Source: AC-32 sp963765785 (GTDB taxonomy: Bacteria; Actinomycetota; Thermoleophilia; Gaiellales; Gaiellaceae). From it: 64,000 nt of DNA. The DNA is taken from assembly GCA_963765785.1 (NCBI GenBank), contig CAVXXW010000016.1:1-64000 (forward strand), read 5' to 3'. Position numbers and translations under genes: made by a program. Within the stretch, counting starts at the first letter, position 1. The number at the start of each line of letters is the position of its first letter. Under the pieces are notes generated by a model that ran no database searches, was not told the origin of the DNA, and saw nothing but the letters and a program-made list of their open reading frames with translations. Of this stretch, positions 43,016-53,433 are shown piece by piece.

Positions 43016-43750
43016 ATGCAGGCGCTTCGCATAGAGCACGGACGGCGGCGTCCTCCGCGTCTCCCTCGCGCGCCCGGAGCGGCGGAACGCCTTCGACGCG
43101 GAGCTGATCCGCGAGCTGACCGAGACCTTTTCCGACGTGGGCGACGCCCGCGTCGTCGTGCTCGCCGGCGACGGCCCGAGCTTCTGCGCGGGTGCAGACG
43201 TCGAGTGGCAGCGGGCGTCGATCGACCTGACCTTCGACGAGAACGTTGAGGACGCGCTGCGGCTCCACGCCATGCTCGCGGCGCTCGACTCCTGCCCCGC
43301 TCCGCTCGTTGCCCGCGTGCAGGGCTACGCGCTCGGCGGCGGCTCCGGGCTCGTCGCCTGCGCAGACGCCGTCGTGGCGGCTGACAACGCCACCTTCGGC
43401 TTCAGCGAGGTCCGGCTCGGGATCATCCCGGCGGTGATCTCGCCGTTCGTCTTCGCGCGGATCGGCGCAGGCGCGGCCCGGCCGCTATTCGTGACAGGCG
43501 AGCGGTTCGACGCCGAGACGGCGCTGCGGATCGGGCTCGTCGACGAGGTCGCGGACGACCTCGATGCAGCGGTCGAGCGCCAGGTCGCGGCGATCCTGAA
43601 GTCAGGCCCGCAGGCGACGCGGGCGGCGAAGCGACTGACCCGCGATCAGCCCTCGGACGCCCGGGAGTTGGCGCGCATCGCGGCCGGCCTGCGCGCCGGC
43701 GACGAGGGCCAGGAGGGCCTGCGGGCGTTCCTCGAGAAGCGCGACGCCTC

Positions 43751-43775
<25 letters not shown>
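43016..43775 (+). CDS. enoyl-CoA hydratase/isomerase, one frameshift near start
   Basis: About 250 residues. ATG 43016 gives MQALRIEH; one surplus base near 43037 must be removed to continue GGVLRVSLARPERRNAFDAE. Crotonase motifs: GDGPSFCAGADVEW (oxyanion hole), QGYALGGGSGLVACADAVVA and FGFSEVRLGIIPAVISPFV, with Glu at the usual hydratase position. It hydrates enoyl-CoA, fitting the carboxylase pathway (methylglutaconyl-CoA-like step). Overlaps the biotin carboxylase start by 25 bases. Confidence 0.8.
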
Positions 43776-45361
<1,586 letters not shown>

Positions 45362-45374
45362 CCCGGCCCGGCGG

Positions 45375-45677
45375 CTAGAAGAGCTTCTGGAGCTTCATCG
45401 CCTGGCCGATGTCGCCCTTCACCTTCAGCTTCCCGGACATGTAGGCCGCGGTCGGGTTCTGCTCGCCGTTGGCGATCTTGCGGAACGTCTCGGCGGAGGC
45501 CGAGATGATGCAGTCGGCGTCGCCGTCGCCCTCGGTGACGGACACCTTCCCGTCGTCGACGTCGACGAGCCACGTGCCCGCGCCGTCGATGTCGAACTTG
45601 TAGCTCGCCGTCATCCCCTTTGCCTTCGACGGGTCGACGCGGGACTCGAGCGTCTCGAAGAACTCTCTCGGCTCCAT
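45375..45677 (-). CDS. SCP2 sterol-binding domain protein
   Basis: 100 residues: MEPREFFETLESRVDPSKAK, GTWLVDVDDGKVSVTEGDGD and AYMSGKLKVKGDIGQAMKLQ, the SCP2 lipid-binding fold with its conserved GDIGxAMKL end. It may bind acyl-CoA or lipids, fitting the acyl-CoA genes beside it. Convergent with the carboxylase alpha gene (13-nt gap). Confidence 0.88.
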   Translation of the reverse strand: MEPREFFETLESRVDPSKAKGMTASYKFDIDGAGTWLVDVDDGKVSVTEGDGDADCIISASAETFRKIANGEQNPTAAYMSGKLKVKGDIGQAMKLQKLF

Positions 45678-45720
45678 CGGCCGGTGAGCCTACCGCCTTG
45701 CCGACGAACTACGACGCCTC

Positions 45721-45790
45721 GACCGGTCGTTTCAGACGGGCGCACGAGTTCTCGTGCGCCCTGACAACGGCACCGCAAGCGGTGCCTCAG
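45721..45790 (-). repeat. dual-hairpin repeat, copy B
   Basis: Minus strand: GGCACCGC-TT-GCGGTGCC (45769-45786), spacer GTTGTCA, GGGCGCACGAG/CTCGTGCGCCC (45738-45761), then GTCTGAAACGACCGGTC. Both stems are perfect. The element overlaps the C-terminal codons of the MFS gene, adding the residues LSGRTRTRAPV. Confidence 0.7.
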
Positions 45791-46964
45791 GAACCGGCTC
45801 GGGCTCAGGCCGGCGCTGCGGGCGGCGGCTCGACGGGAGCAGCAGCGCCAGCACGAGCCCCGCCAGCGGAGCAGCGGCGGCCGCGTACATCGCCGAGCGG
45901 AGGTCGACCGAGTCGGCCAGCGCGCCCAGCCCGACCGCCGCGACCCCGCCGAGCCCGATCGAGAGCCCGATCGACAGCCCGGACGCCATCCCGATCCGGT
46001 GCGGCAGGTACTCCTGGGCCATCACCATCGTCACGCCGAACGTCGAGATCACGCAGATGCCGACGAGCGCGAGCGCGATCGCGCCGGGCACACCGCCGAC
46101 GAGGACGTAGACGAACGTCAGCGGCGCGGTCGCGGCCATGCTCGCGATCACGACCGGCCGGCGGCCGATTCGGTCGGCGATCGGCCCCGCCGCAAGCGTT
46201 CCGAGGCCGCCGGCCAGGAGCATCAGCGAGAGCAGGTGCGAGCCGTCCGACTTCGAGTTTCCGAGCGAGACCTCCCAGAGCGGGACGAACGTGATCAGCC
46301 CGAACCAGGCGACGCTCCGGAAGGCGATCACGCCGAGCAGCAGCGCGAGCGCGCCGGGGCGGTCCTCACCGTCGGCGACCGACCGCGACCCCGGCTCCGG
46401 GACAAAGCTGCGCAGGAACGGCAGCGCGAGGGCGAGCGCGATGGCGACACCGAGCACGGGCAGCGCGAGCAGCAGCCCGCCGGCCAGTCCGAGCGCGACC
46501 ACGAGCGGCGTCGTCACGGTCGGCCCCAGCGCATAGCCGATGTTGCCGCCGACCGAGAACAGGCTCATCCCGCTGGCGCGCTTGCGGCCGCTCGCGTACG
46601 CCGCGAACTTGGAGCCCTCGGGGTGGTAGGCGGCGACGCCCAGGCCCGAGACGACCACGAGCAGCAGCACGAGCCAGTACGAGGGCGCCGCGGCCGCGAG
46701 CGCGATCCCGATTCCCGCGAGCGCGACGCCGCCTGGCAGCAGCCAGATCACGCCGCGGCGGTCCGACCACGCGCCGAAGAGCGGCTGCACGAGTGACGAC
46801 GCAGCCGTCGAGGCGAGCATCACCGTCGCCGCAAGCGTGTAGGAGAGCGAGAACCGGTCGACCATGAACGGCAGCAGCGCCGGCAGCGCGCCGTTCGCGA
46901 AGTCGGTCGCGCAGTGGCCGGCGGAGAGGGCTGCCATCGCCCGCCTGTCGAGCTCGGCCCGCAC
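45732..46964 (-). CDS. MFS transporter (fosmidomycin-resistance type)
   Basis: 410 residues from GTG 46964, twelve predicted membrane segments. N-terminal AGHCATDFANGALPALLPFM matches FsmR/Fsr-type exporters, and the motif A loop is FGAWSDRRGVIWLLPG. A second loop, GPIADRIGRRPVVIAS, follows. Probable drug or metabolite efflux. The last codons run into dual-hairpin copy B, so the C-terminal tail is probably adventitious. Confidence 0.8.
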   Translation of the reverse strand: MRAELDRRAMAALSAGHCATDFANGALPALLPFMVDRFSLSYTLAATVMLASTAASSLVQPLFGAWSDRRGVIWLLPGGVALAGIGIALAAAAPSYWLVLLLVVVSGLGVAAYHPEGSKFAAYASGRKRASGMSLFSVGGNIGYALGPTVTTPLVVALGLAGGLLLALPVLGVAIALALALPFLRSFVPEPGSRSVADGEDRPGALALLLGVIAFRSVAWFGLITFVPLWEVSLGNSKSDGSHLLSLMLLAGGLGTLAAGPIADRIGRRPVVIASMAATAPLTFVYVLVGGVPGAIALALVGICVISTFGVTMVMAQEYLPHRIGMASGLSIGLSIGLGGVAAVGLGALADSVDLRSAMYAAAAAPLAGLVLALLLPSSRRPQRRPEPEPVPEAPLAVPLSGRTRTRAPV

Positions 46965-47065
46965 GACCCGAGCGTATCTACGGGAAACTCCTGAGCCGGA
47001 TCCGCGGTTTGCGCCGATGGCCGCGCCCCACGCGACCCGCACACTGGCGGCAGGAGGTGGCAGAT

Positions 47066-48268
47066 ATGCCCGAACGCACGAAACTCGTGATCGTCGGAGG
47101 CGGAGTCGCAGCGCTGGAGGGCGCGCTCGCGTTAGCGGCGCTCGCCCCGGATCTCGTCGACGTGGAGCTGGTTGCGCCGGAACGCGACTTCACCTACCGG
47201 CCGATGCTGGTGGCCGAGCCGTTCGGCCACGGCAGCGTCCGAACCTTCCCGCTGCTGCGACTGACCGAGGCCGCGGGCGCGAGCTTCCGGGAGGCGGTCG
47301 TCACCGGCGTTGACCCCGAGCAACGGCTCGTGCGCACGGCCTCCTCCGACGCGATCTCGTACGACGAGCTGCTGCTCGCACCCGGCGCCGTGCCCGTGAC
47401 GGCCGTGCCGGGAGCGCTCTGCTTCCGCGGGCCGACCGAGGCAGGCGCCCTGGAGCGCGTGCTCAACGACGCGGCGAGCGGGAGCGTCGACCGGATCGTC
47501 TTCGCGGTGCCCGCGGGCGCCGCGTGGGCGCTACCGCTCTACGAGCTCGCGCTGCTCGCGCGGTCGTGGCTCGTCGACGAGGGCTCCTCCGGCGTCAGCA
47601 TCGCCGTCGTCACCGCCGAGCACGCACCACTCCAGCTCTTCGGCGCCACCGCCAGCGACGCGATCGCCGAGCTGCTCGAGGCGCGCGGGATCGAGCTCTT
47701 CACGGACGCGACGCCGCTCGCCTTCGACGACGGCGTCCTGACCGCCGCGCCGAGCCGTGAGATCGAGACCGACGTCACCGTCGCCCTGCCGAGGCTCGAG
47801 GGGCCGCGGCTCCACGGCGTCCCCCATGACCCTCACGGCTTCATCCCGACCGACGACCACGGCCTGGTCGCAGGAGAGGTCGACGTCTGGGCCGCCGGCG
47901 ACGCGACGACGTTCCCGCTCAAGCAAGGCGGGATCGCGGCCCAGCAGGCCGACGCCGCCGCGGAGTCCATCGCCGCCAGCGCCGGTGCCGCGATCGACCC
48001 TGAGCCGTTCCGGCCCGTGCTGCGCGGGCTGCTGTTGACCGGGATGGTGCCGCGGTTCCTGCGCGCCGAGCCGGGCACGCCGTCGTCGGCCGTCGACACT
48101 GAGCCGCTCTGGTGGCCGCCCGCGAAGATCGTGGGCAGGCACCTCGCGCCGTTCCTCGCCGAGCACCTCGGGCTCTCCGAGCTGCTGCCGGACGCCGCGC
48201 GCGACTCCGCGATCGAGGTCGAGATCGAGCTGACGCCGTCACACCATGGCGTCTGGTCCGAGGTCTAG
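47066..48268 (+). CDS. FAD/NAD(P)-dependent oxidoreductase (paralogue of 7541)
   Basis: 400 residues; ATG 47066 has CAGGAGGTGG upstream. Rossmann VIVGGGVAALEGALALAALA, second FAD motif VDVWAAGDATTFPLKQGGIA and a C-terminal LWWPPAKIVGRHLAPFLAEH shared almost word for word with the protein at 7541. SQR/NDH-2-like flavoprotein with unknown partner. Monocistronic here, while its paralogue heads the GH65 operon. Confidence 0.8.
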   Translation: MPERTKLVIVGGGVAALEGALALAALAPDLVDVELVAPERDFTYRPMLVAEPFGHGSVRTFPLLRLTEAAGASFREAVVTGVDPEQRLVRTASSDAISYDELLLAPGAVPVTAVPGALCFRGPTEAGALERVLNDAASGSVDRIVFAVPAGAAWALPLYELALLARSWLVDEGSSGVSIAVVTAEHAPLQLFGATASDAIAELLEARGIELFTDATPLAFDDGVLTAAPSREIETDVTVALPRLEGPRLHGVPHDPHGFIPTDDHGLVAGEVDVWAAGDATTFPLKQGGIAAQQADAAAESIAASAGAAIDPEPFRPVLRGLLLTGMVPRFLRAEPGTPSSAVDTEPLWWPPAKIVGRHLAPFLAEHLGLSELLPDAARDSAIEVEIELTPSHHGVWSEV

Positions 48269-48513
48269 GCCGCGGACTCGACGGCCTGCGGCAGGTGGCG
48301 GTCGATCAGCACGTAGCCGAGCTCCCACTGCGTGCGGGCGATCTGGATGCGGTTACGCTCCAGCGCCCTCGGGCTCGCGGAGCGCCGCCGGAGCTCCTGC
48401 CGTCGGGCGACGAGCGCCTCGAGCCGGGCCGCCAGCTCCTCGGCGGTCGCGGGAATGCGGCTCCGCCTGAAACGGGCCGGCCGCAGATGCCGAAGTGACG
48501 TGCCGCGCGCCAC
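48265..48513 (-). CDS. small coiled-coil protein, about 82 aa
   Basis: GTG 48513 with GGAGG 3-4 nt upstream (ATG 48558 is an alternative). Basic N-terminus, then helix ELAARLEALVARRQELRRRS and LERNRIQIARTQWELGYVLI. Related in pattern to the protein at 27800. Converges with the oxidoreductase gene (4-base overlap). Function unknown. Confidence 0.5.
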   Translation of the reverse strand: MARGTSLRHLRPARFRRSRIPATAEELAARLEALVARRQELRRRSASPRALERNRIQIARTQWELGYVLIDRHLPQAVESAA

Positions 48514-48601
48514 GAGCCTCCTATCGGCAACGAAGCGCAACCTGTGAACCCCCCGCATGAGGCGGCAGCCTAGGAAGGCGGTCGGCTAGCATCGCGCCGC
48601 C

Positions 48602-50083
48602 ATGCGAGTCGAGGTCCAGACGGTCGCGCCGGAGCAGGTCGAAGCCGACGTCGTCGCTGTGCCGCTCGCGGGCGAGGACGGCCTGACAGGTGCGGCAGCG
48701 GCGCTCGACTCGGCCCTCGGGGGCCTGCTCGGACGGCTCGCCGACGACGGCGAGCTCCGCGGAGACGCCGGCCGCATCGGGATCGTCCACGTCGACGGCA
48801 ACCTCGGTACCGGTCGCGTGGCGGTGGCCGGACTCGGCGATCGCCTGGACGCCGACGCCCTGCGAACGGCCGCCGCGGCCGTCGCCCACGAGACCTCCGG
48901 CTTCGCGGAGACGCTTGCGTGGGCGCTCGACGACTCGCTGCCGCTGCCGGCCGAGGAGCAGGCGCGGGCAATCGTCGAAGGCACCGCGCTCGGTGCTTAC
49001 GACACGGCGCGCTGGAAGCGCGACGAGCCGAAGTCGAAGCTCTCGCGCCTCGTCCTCTGCGGCGACGCTTCGCTCGCCGACACCGCTGCCCGCGCCGGAA
49101 CGGTGGCAACGTGGACGAACCGCGCCCGCGACCTCGTCAACAGCCCGCCGAACGAGCTGACGCCGGAGCGTCTCGCCGAGCGCGCCCGCGCGATCGCCTC
49201 GTCGGTCGAGCACGTCACGGCCGACGCACTCGGTCCGGACGAGATCGCGGCCCAGGGCATGGGCGCGTTCGCGGCGGTCGCGCAGGGGAGCGACAACCCT
49301 GCCCGCCTCGTCGTGCTGCGCTACGACCCGCCCGAGCCCGCGCGCGCCGACCTCGTGCTCGGCCTGGTCGGCAAGGCGATCACGTTCGACACCGGCGGCA
49401 TCTCGCTCAAGCCGGCGCTGCACATGGAGGACATGAAGGGCGACATGGCCGGCGGCGCGGCCGTGATCGAGGCCACCGGCGCGATCGCCGAGCTCGGCTT
49501 GCCGATTCGCGTGTTCACCGTGGCGGCGGCGACCGAGAACATGCCGAGCGGCCACGCCTACCGGCCCGGCGACATCGTCACCGCCGCCAACGGCAAGACG
49601 ATCGAGATCACGAACACCGACGCCGAGGGACGGCTCGTCCTCGCCGACGCCCTCTGGTACGCGCGGCAGCAAGGCGCGACGCACCTGCTCGACCTCGCGA
49701 CGCTGACCGGCGCGATGGAGGTCGCGCTCGGCGACCTCTACGCCGGCGTCTTCGCCAACGACGACGACTGGCAGCGGCAGGTCGTCGAGGCCGGCGAGGC
49801 GAGCGGCGACCACGCCTGGCCGTTCCCGATGCACCCGCGCTACCGCCGCTACGTCGACTCGGCTTTCGCGGACATGAAGAACTCCTCCGACCTGCGCCAG
49901 GCGGGCGCGGTGCTCGCCGCGGCCTTCCTCGAGGAGTTTGCGGGCGACGGGCTGTGGGCGCACATGGACATCGCCGGCCCCGCTTTCCTCGAGCGCTCGC
50001 GCGGCGACTACATGAGCCAGCGCGGCGGCACGGGCTACGGCGTCCGCCTGATCGTCGAGCTCGCCTCGCGACTGGCCGAGTGA
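48602..50083 (+). CDS. pepA: leucyl aminopeptidase (M17)
   Basis: 493 residues. Metal and catalytic motifs of M17: KAITFDTGGISLKPALHMED, MKGDMAGGAAVIEA and TNTDAEGRLVLADAL (signature). N-terminal macro-like domain about residues 1-150. Hexameric dizinc exopeptidase for N-terminal residues. Overlaps the acyl-CoA dehydrogenase start by 4 bases (GTGA). Confidence 0.93.
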   Translation: MRVEVQTVAPEQVEADVVAVPLAGEDGLTGAAAALDSALGGLLGRLADDGELRGDAGRIGIVHVDGNLGTGRVAVAGLGDRLDADALRTAAAAVAHETSGFAETLAWALDDSLPLPAEEQARAIVEGTALGAYDTARWKRDEPKSKLSRLVLCGDASLADTAARAGTVATWTNRARDLVNSPPNELTPERLAERARAIASSVEHVTADALGPDEIAAQGMGAFAAVAQGSDNPARLVVLRYDPPEPARADLVLGLVGKAITFDTGGISLKPALHMEDMKGDMAGGAAVIEATGAIAELGLPIRVFTVAAATENMPSGHAYRPGDIVTAANGKTIEITNTDAEGRLVLADALWYARQQGATHLLDLATLTGAMEVALGDLYAGVFANDDDWQRQVVEAGEASGDHAWPFPMHPRYRRYVDSAFADMKNSSDLRQAGAVLAAAFLEEFAGDGLWAHMDIAGPAFLERSRGDYMSQRGGTGYGVRLIVELASRLAE

Positions 50084-51213
50084 ATCTCGACCTGACGCCC
50101 GAGCACGAGCTCGTCCGCTCGACGGTCCGCGAGTTCGCCGAGCAGAAGGTCGCGCCGGTCGCCGCCGAGCTCGACCGGGAGCACCGGTTCCCGTACGAGC
50201 TCGTCGCCGAGCTGGCCGAGCTGGGACTGATGGGCATGCCCGTGCCCGAGGAGTACGGCGGCGCGGGCACCGACACCGTCTCCTACGCGATCGCCGTCGA
50301 GGAGCTGACGCGGATCGACTCGTCGGTCGCGATCACGATGGCCGCGCACACCTCGCTGGGGACGATGCCGATCCTCCTCTTCGGGACCGAGGAGCAGAAG
50401 CGGGAGTGGCTGCCGGACCTCGCAAGCGGACGGAAGCTCGCGGCGTTCGGCCTGACCGAGCCCGGGGCCGGCTCCGACGCCGCCGCCACGCGCACGACCG
50501 GCGAACTGCGCGACGGCGAGTGGGTCGTGAACGGCTCGAAGATCTTCATCACGAATGCCGGCACCGACATCACCGCCTGCGTGACGATCACGGCCAAGAC
50601 CGGCGACGACGAGATCTCGAACCTGATCGTCCCGAACGGCGCCCCCGGCTACGAGATCTCGGCGCAGATGGAGAAGCTCGGCTGGCGCGCCTCGGACACG
50701 CGCGAGCTCTCGTTCCGTGACGTCGCCGTCCCCGAGGGCAACCTGCTCGGCGAGCGCGGCAAGGGCTTCGCGCAGTTCCTGGAGATCCTCGACGGCGGGC
50801 GCATCTCCGTCGCCGCGATGGGCGTCGGCCTGGCGCAGGGCGCCTACGACCTCGCGTACGCCTACGCGAAGGAGCGCGAGCAGTTCGGCAAGCCGATCTC
50901 GAAGTTCCAGGCCGTGCAGTTCCAGCTCGCCGACATGGCCGTCGAGATCGAGGCCGGCCGCGCGCTCACGTACAAGGCGGCGTGGTTGAAGGACCAGGGC
51001 CGGCCGTTCGCCAAGGAGGCGGCGATGGCCAAGCTCTACACCGGCGAGCTCTCACATCGCGCGGCCAACGCGGCGCTGCAGATCCATGGCGGCTACGGCT
51101 TCATGGAGGAGTCCGCTATCGCCCGCCTGTACCGGGATCAGAAGATCCTGGAGATCGGGGAGGGGACGAATGAGGTTCAGCGGATGGTGATTGCCCGCCA
51201 CCTCGGGCTCTGA
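50080..51213 (+). CDS. acyl-CoA dehydrogenase
   Basis: 377 residues: LTPEHELVRSTVREFAEQKV, FGLTEPGAGSDAAATRTTGE (FAD/substrate loop), VNGSKIFITNAGTDITACVT, and catalytic Glu in IGEGTNEVQRMVIARHLGL. Short/branched-chain acyl-CoA dehydrogenase type; oxidises acyl-CoA to enoyl-CoA. GTG overlaps the aminopeptidase stop. Could feed the enoyl-CoA hydratase/carboxylase pathway. Its last 98 bp overlap the opposite-strand gene. Confidence 0.92.
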   Translation: MNLDLTPEHELVRSTVREFAEQKVAPVAAELDREHRFPYELVAELAELGLMGMPVPEEYGGAGTDTVSYAIAVEELTRIDSSVAITMAAHTSLGTMPILLFGTEEQKREWLPDLASGRKLAAFGLTEPGAGSDAAATRTTGELRDGEWVVNGSKIFITNAGTDITACVTITAKTGDDEISNLIVPNGAPGYEISAQMEKLGWRASDTRELSFRDVAVPEGNLLGERGKGFAQFLEILDGGRISVAAMGVGLAQGAYDLAYAYAKEREQFGKPISKFQAVQFQLADMAVEIEAGRALTYKAAWLKDQGRPFAKEAAMAKLYTGELSHRAANAALQIHGGYGFMEESAIARLYRDQKILEIGEGTNEVQRMVIARHLGL

Positions 51214-51799
51214 GCCTCCGGCCCGCGAGCACGATCAGCGCGACGACCAGCAGCCCCGCGACCGCGATGATGATCCGGTCGCGCCAGTCGTGGCCGCCGC
51301 CCCCGCTCGAGTAGGCGGGAACCTGCACGCCTCCGGACGCAGCCAGCTTGCGCACGGCGTCGGTCGTCGACTGGACGAGCGCGTCTGGTGTCTTGCCGGC
51401 CTTCAGTCCCTTGAGCGCCCGCTGCTCGGCGGCGGTCGACCGGTGCGGGGAGTTAACGGCGAACCCCGCCGGCATCGCGACCAGGAGCCGCTTCGCGTAG
51501 ACGAAGGCGATCTCGCTCCCGAGGAACTTCGAGTAGTCCTGTGGGTTGCGCCAGAGGCTGACCGCGGTGCCGAGGTCGCCCGTGAACGCGATCACGGCCA
51601 CGCGGATCGGGTAGCCCTTCGCGTTCGCAGCCTCGACCGTCTTCTGGAGCGCGTCGAGCTTGCCCTTCGAGACCGGCACCTCCGGCCCGACGAACACCTT
51701 TTGCGTGAGCAGCACGTCGCTCGCCGGGTCGCCGTTCGCGGACGCGGCCGACACGGCGACGAGCGCGGCGGCGGCCGCGACGAGGAGCGCGCGCCTCAT
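51116..51799 (-). CDS. exported membrane-anchored protein (TPM-like)
   Basis: 227 residues from ATG 51799. Signal ALLVAAAAALVAVSAASANG; soluble domain with LDALQKTVEAANAKGYPIRV, FLGSEIAFVYAKRLLVAMPA; C-terminal anchor DRIIIAVAGLLVVALIVLAG. The pattern resembles TPM/YgcG-type periplasmic domains. Overlaps the upstream ctaG-like gene (4 bases) and runs antisense into the acyl-CoA dehydrogenase gene. Possibly part of oxidase biogenesis by context. Confidence 0.65.
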   Translation of the reverse strand: MRRALLVAAAAALVAVSAASANGDPASDVLLTQKVFVGPEVPVSKGKLDALQKTVEAANAKGYPIRVAVIAFTGDLGTAVSLWRNPQDYSKFLGSEIAFVYAKRLLVAMPAGFAVNSPHRSTAAEQRALKGLKAGKTPDALVQSTTDAVRKLAASGGVQVPAYSSGGGGHDWRDRIIIAVAGLLVVALIVLAGRRLRARGGGQSPSAEPHSSPPRSPGSSDPGTGGR

Positions 51800-52569
51800 C
51801 GCCCTTCCAGTGCCCGCTGCGCCTCTTCCTCCTCCGAGAGGAGGCGCATCAGGAAGTACGAGAGCGCGGCGAAGAAGACGAGCATCTGCTCGCCGTTCAT
51901 CAGGATCCCGCCCAGGTTCTGGTCCTTCTGCGGCGACAACCCCCACAGCCGGGGCGCCGCCTCGTAGAAGCCGTAGAACGCGCTCGCGGAGAAGATCAGC
52001 GCGAGCGAGAGGAAGGCCGAGCCGACGTACGCCGTGCCGAGGTAGGCGAGCTTCAGCGCGGTCGTGAGGTGCTGTGGCAGCTCCGAGAAGACCGGCCACC
52101 AGAAGAGCAGGCCCGCGGTGAGCAGCAGCAGGTGCTCGACGTTCAGCAGCAGCGGGTGCCGCAGGGCGAAGTCGTAGAAGCCCGGCAGGTGGACGCCGTA
52201 CCAGACGACCAGCCAGAACGGCAGCACGAGCCGCGGCCGGGTCGCCCGCGCGAGCCAGCGGCCGCCGCGCCGCGCGACGGCTGCGCGCATCGCCGGCGTC
52301 AGGCCGAGCACGAGCAGGGGCGGCGCCCAGTCGGCGATCATCACGTTCTGCAGCAGGTGCATCAGGAGCAGGTAGTGGATCGCGATCGTCTCGAGCGGCG
52401 AGTTCAGCGGTACCGCGATCAGCGCCAGCCCAAGCGCGAACAGGCAGGCCCGAAATGTCGACGGGCGCTCGACCGTCCGCCCCAGCCGCCAGTAGCCGTA
52501 GCCGCCGGCCACGGCGAGCGCGAGGAACAGCGGCTCGAAGCTGAAGGAGCTCGGTGCCGGGATGCTCAC
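51796..52569 (-). CDS. CtaG-family cytochrome c oxidase assembly protein (1)
   Basis: 257 residues, seven predicted membrane helices. CtaG/caa3 family motifs: HYLLLMHLLQNVMIADWAPP (conserved His), RHPLLLNVEHLLLLTAGLLF and AALSYFLMRLLSEEEEAQRA. GTG 52569 overlaps the stop of the second ctaG-like gene. Delivers copper during cytochrome oxidase assembly in Bacillus-type systems. Confidence 0.85.
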   Translation of the reverse strand: MSIPAPSSFSFEPLFLALAVAGGYGYWRLGRTVERPSTFRACLFALGLALIAVPLNSPLETIAIHYLLLMHLLQNVMIADWAPPLLVLGLTPAMRAAVARRGGRWLARATRPRLVLPFWLVVWYGVHLPGFYDFALRHPLLLNVEHLLLLTAGLLFWWPVFSELPQHLTTALKLAYLGTAYVGSAFLSLALIFSASAFYGFYEAAPRLWGLSPQKDQNLGGILMNGEQMLVFFAALSYFLMRLLSEEEEAQRALEGR

Positions 52570-53402
52570 GTGAAGGCGGGCTTGCGGCTCCGCTCGCGGA
52601 CGTAGGGCCGGAGGAGCAACGCGACGCAGATGCCGAGCGCCAGCAGCTGCTCGGTCATCATCACGACGCCTGCCAGCCGCTGGTCGGTGAGGGCGGAGAT
52701 GCCGTGCGCGCCGGTGTAGCGCGGGTAGACCGGGCCCGTGCTGAAGAGCAGCACGTCGATCAACGGCTGCATCAGCACCACCATCGCCAGCGCGAAGAAC
52801 ACCCGCTGCGGGCGGCGCAGGCGCCCGTGGCGCGCAGGGTCGACGAGCTGGATCCACACGAGCGTGCCGGCAATCACGAAGCTCAGGTGCTCGAGGTCGT
52901 GCACGAGCGGATGCGCAGCGGCGTAGTCGTAGGCCGCCGGGATGTGCCAGGCATAGATCACGACCGTCCAGAGCCCGAGGCTGACGAGCGGCACCAGCAG
53001 GACGCCGAGCAGCGAGCGCAGCGGCCGGAACGACGCGAGCGGCTTGAGCACGGACGGCGGCAGCAGGAAGAACACGAGCGGCCCGCGCACGGCAACGACG
53101 AGCAGCGCGACCGCCGCGTCGCCGATCAGCACGTGCTGGAGCATGTGCGCCGAGAGCAGCTCCTCGTCGCCGAGGCCGTCGAGCGGCGATGTGAGTGGCA
53201 GCACTAGGAGCGCGAGCCCGGCACCGAACAGGAGCGCGCGGCTCCACGGCGCGTGGTCGGGCCTCCGCTCACGAAGCCGCACGAACGCCTGGGCGAACAG
53301 CACGGCGGCAAGCGCCGCGCCGACGAGCACGGCGGGCGGCGTCTCCCAGGACGCGGAGGAATGGGCAAGCAGCACCGCTGCGTCAGGGTAACCGTTTGAC
53401 AC
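52566..53402 (-). CDS. CtaG-family cytochrome c oxidase assembly protein (2)
   Basis: 278 residues, GTG start. Motifs ELLSAHMLQHVLIGDAAVAL, LVHDLEHLSFVIAGTLVWIQ, QRVFFALAMVVLMQPLIDVL: same family as the next gene but clearly diverged. Two CtaG paralogues in tandem are unusual. Divergent from the lipoprotein gene at 53434 with only 31 bp between starts, so both promoters must lie inside or upstream of coding DNA. Confidence 0.83.
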   Translation of the reverse strand: MSNGYPDAAVLLAHSSASWETPPAVLVGAALAAVLFAQAFVRLRERRPDHAPWSRALLFGAGLALLVLPLTSPLDGLGDEELLSAHMLQHVLIGDAAVALLVVAVRGPLVFFLLPPSVLKPLASFRPLRSLLGVLLVPLVSLGLWTVVIYAWHIPAAYDYAAAHPLVHDLEHLSFVIAGTLVWIQLVDPARHGRLRRPQRVFFALAMVVLMQPLIDVLLFSTGPVYPRYTGAHGISALTDQRLAGVVMMTEQLLALGICVALLLRPYVRERSRKPAFT

Positions 53403-53433
53403 GCACTCCCACGCGTCGTGATCCTGCCCGCAG

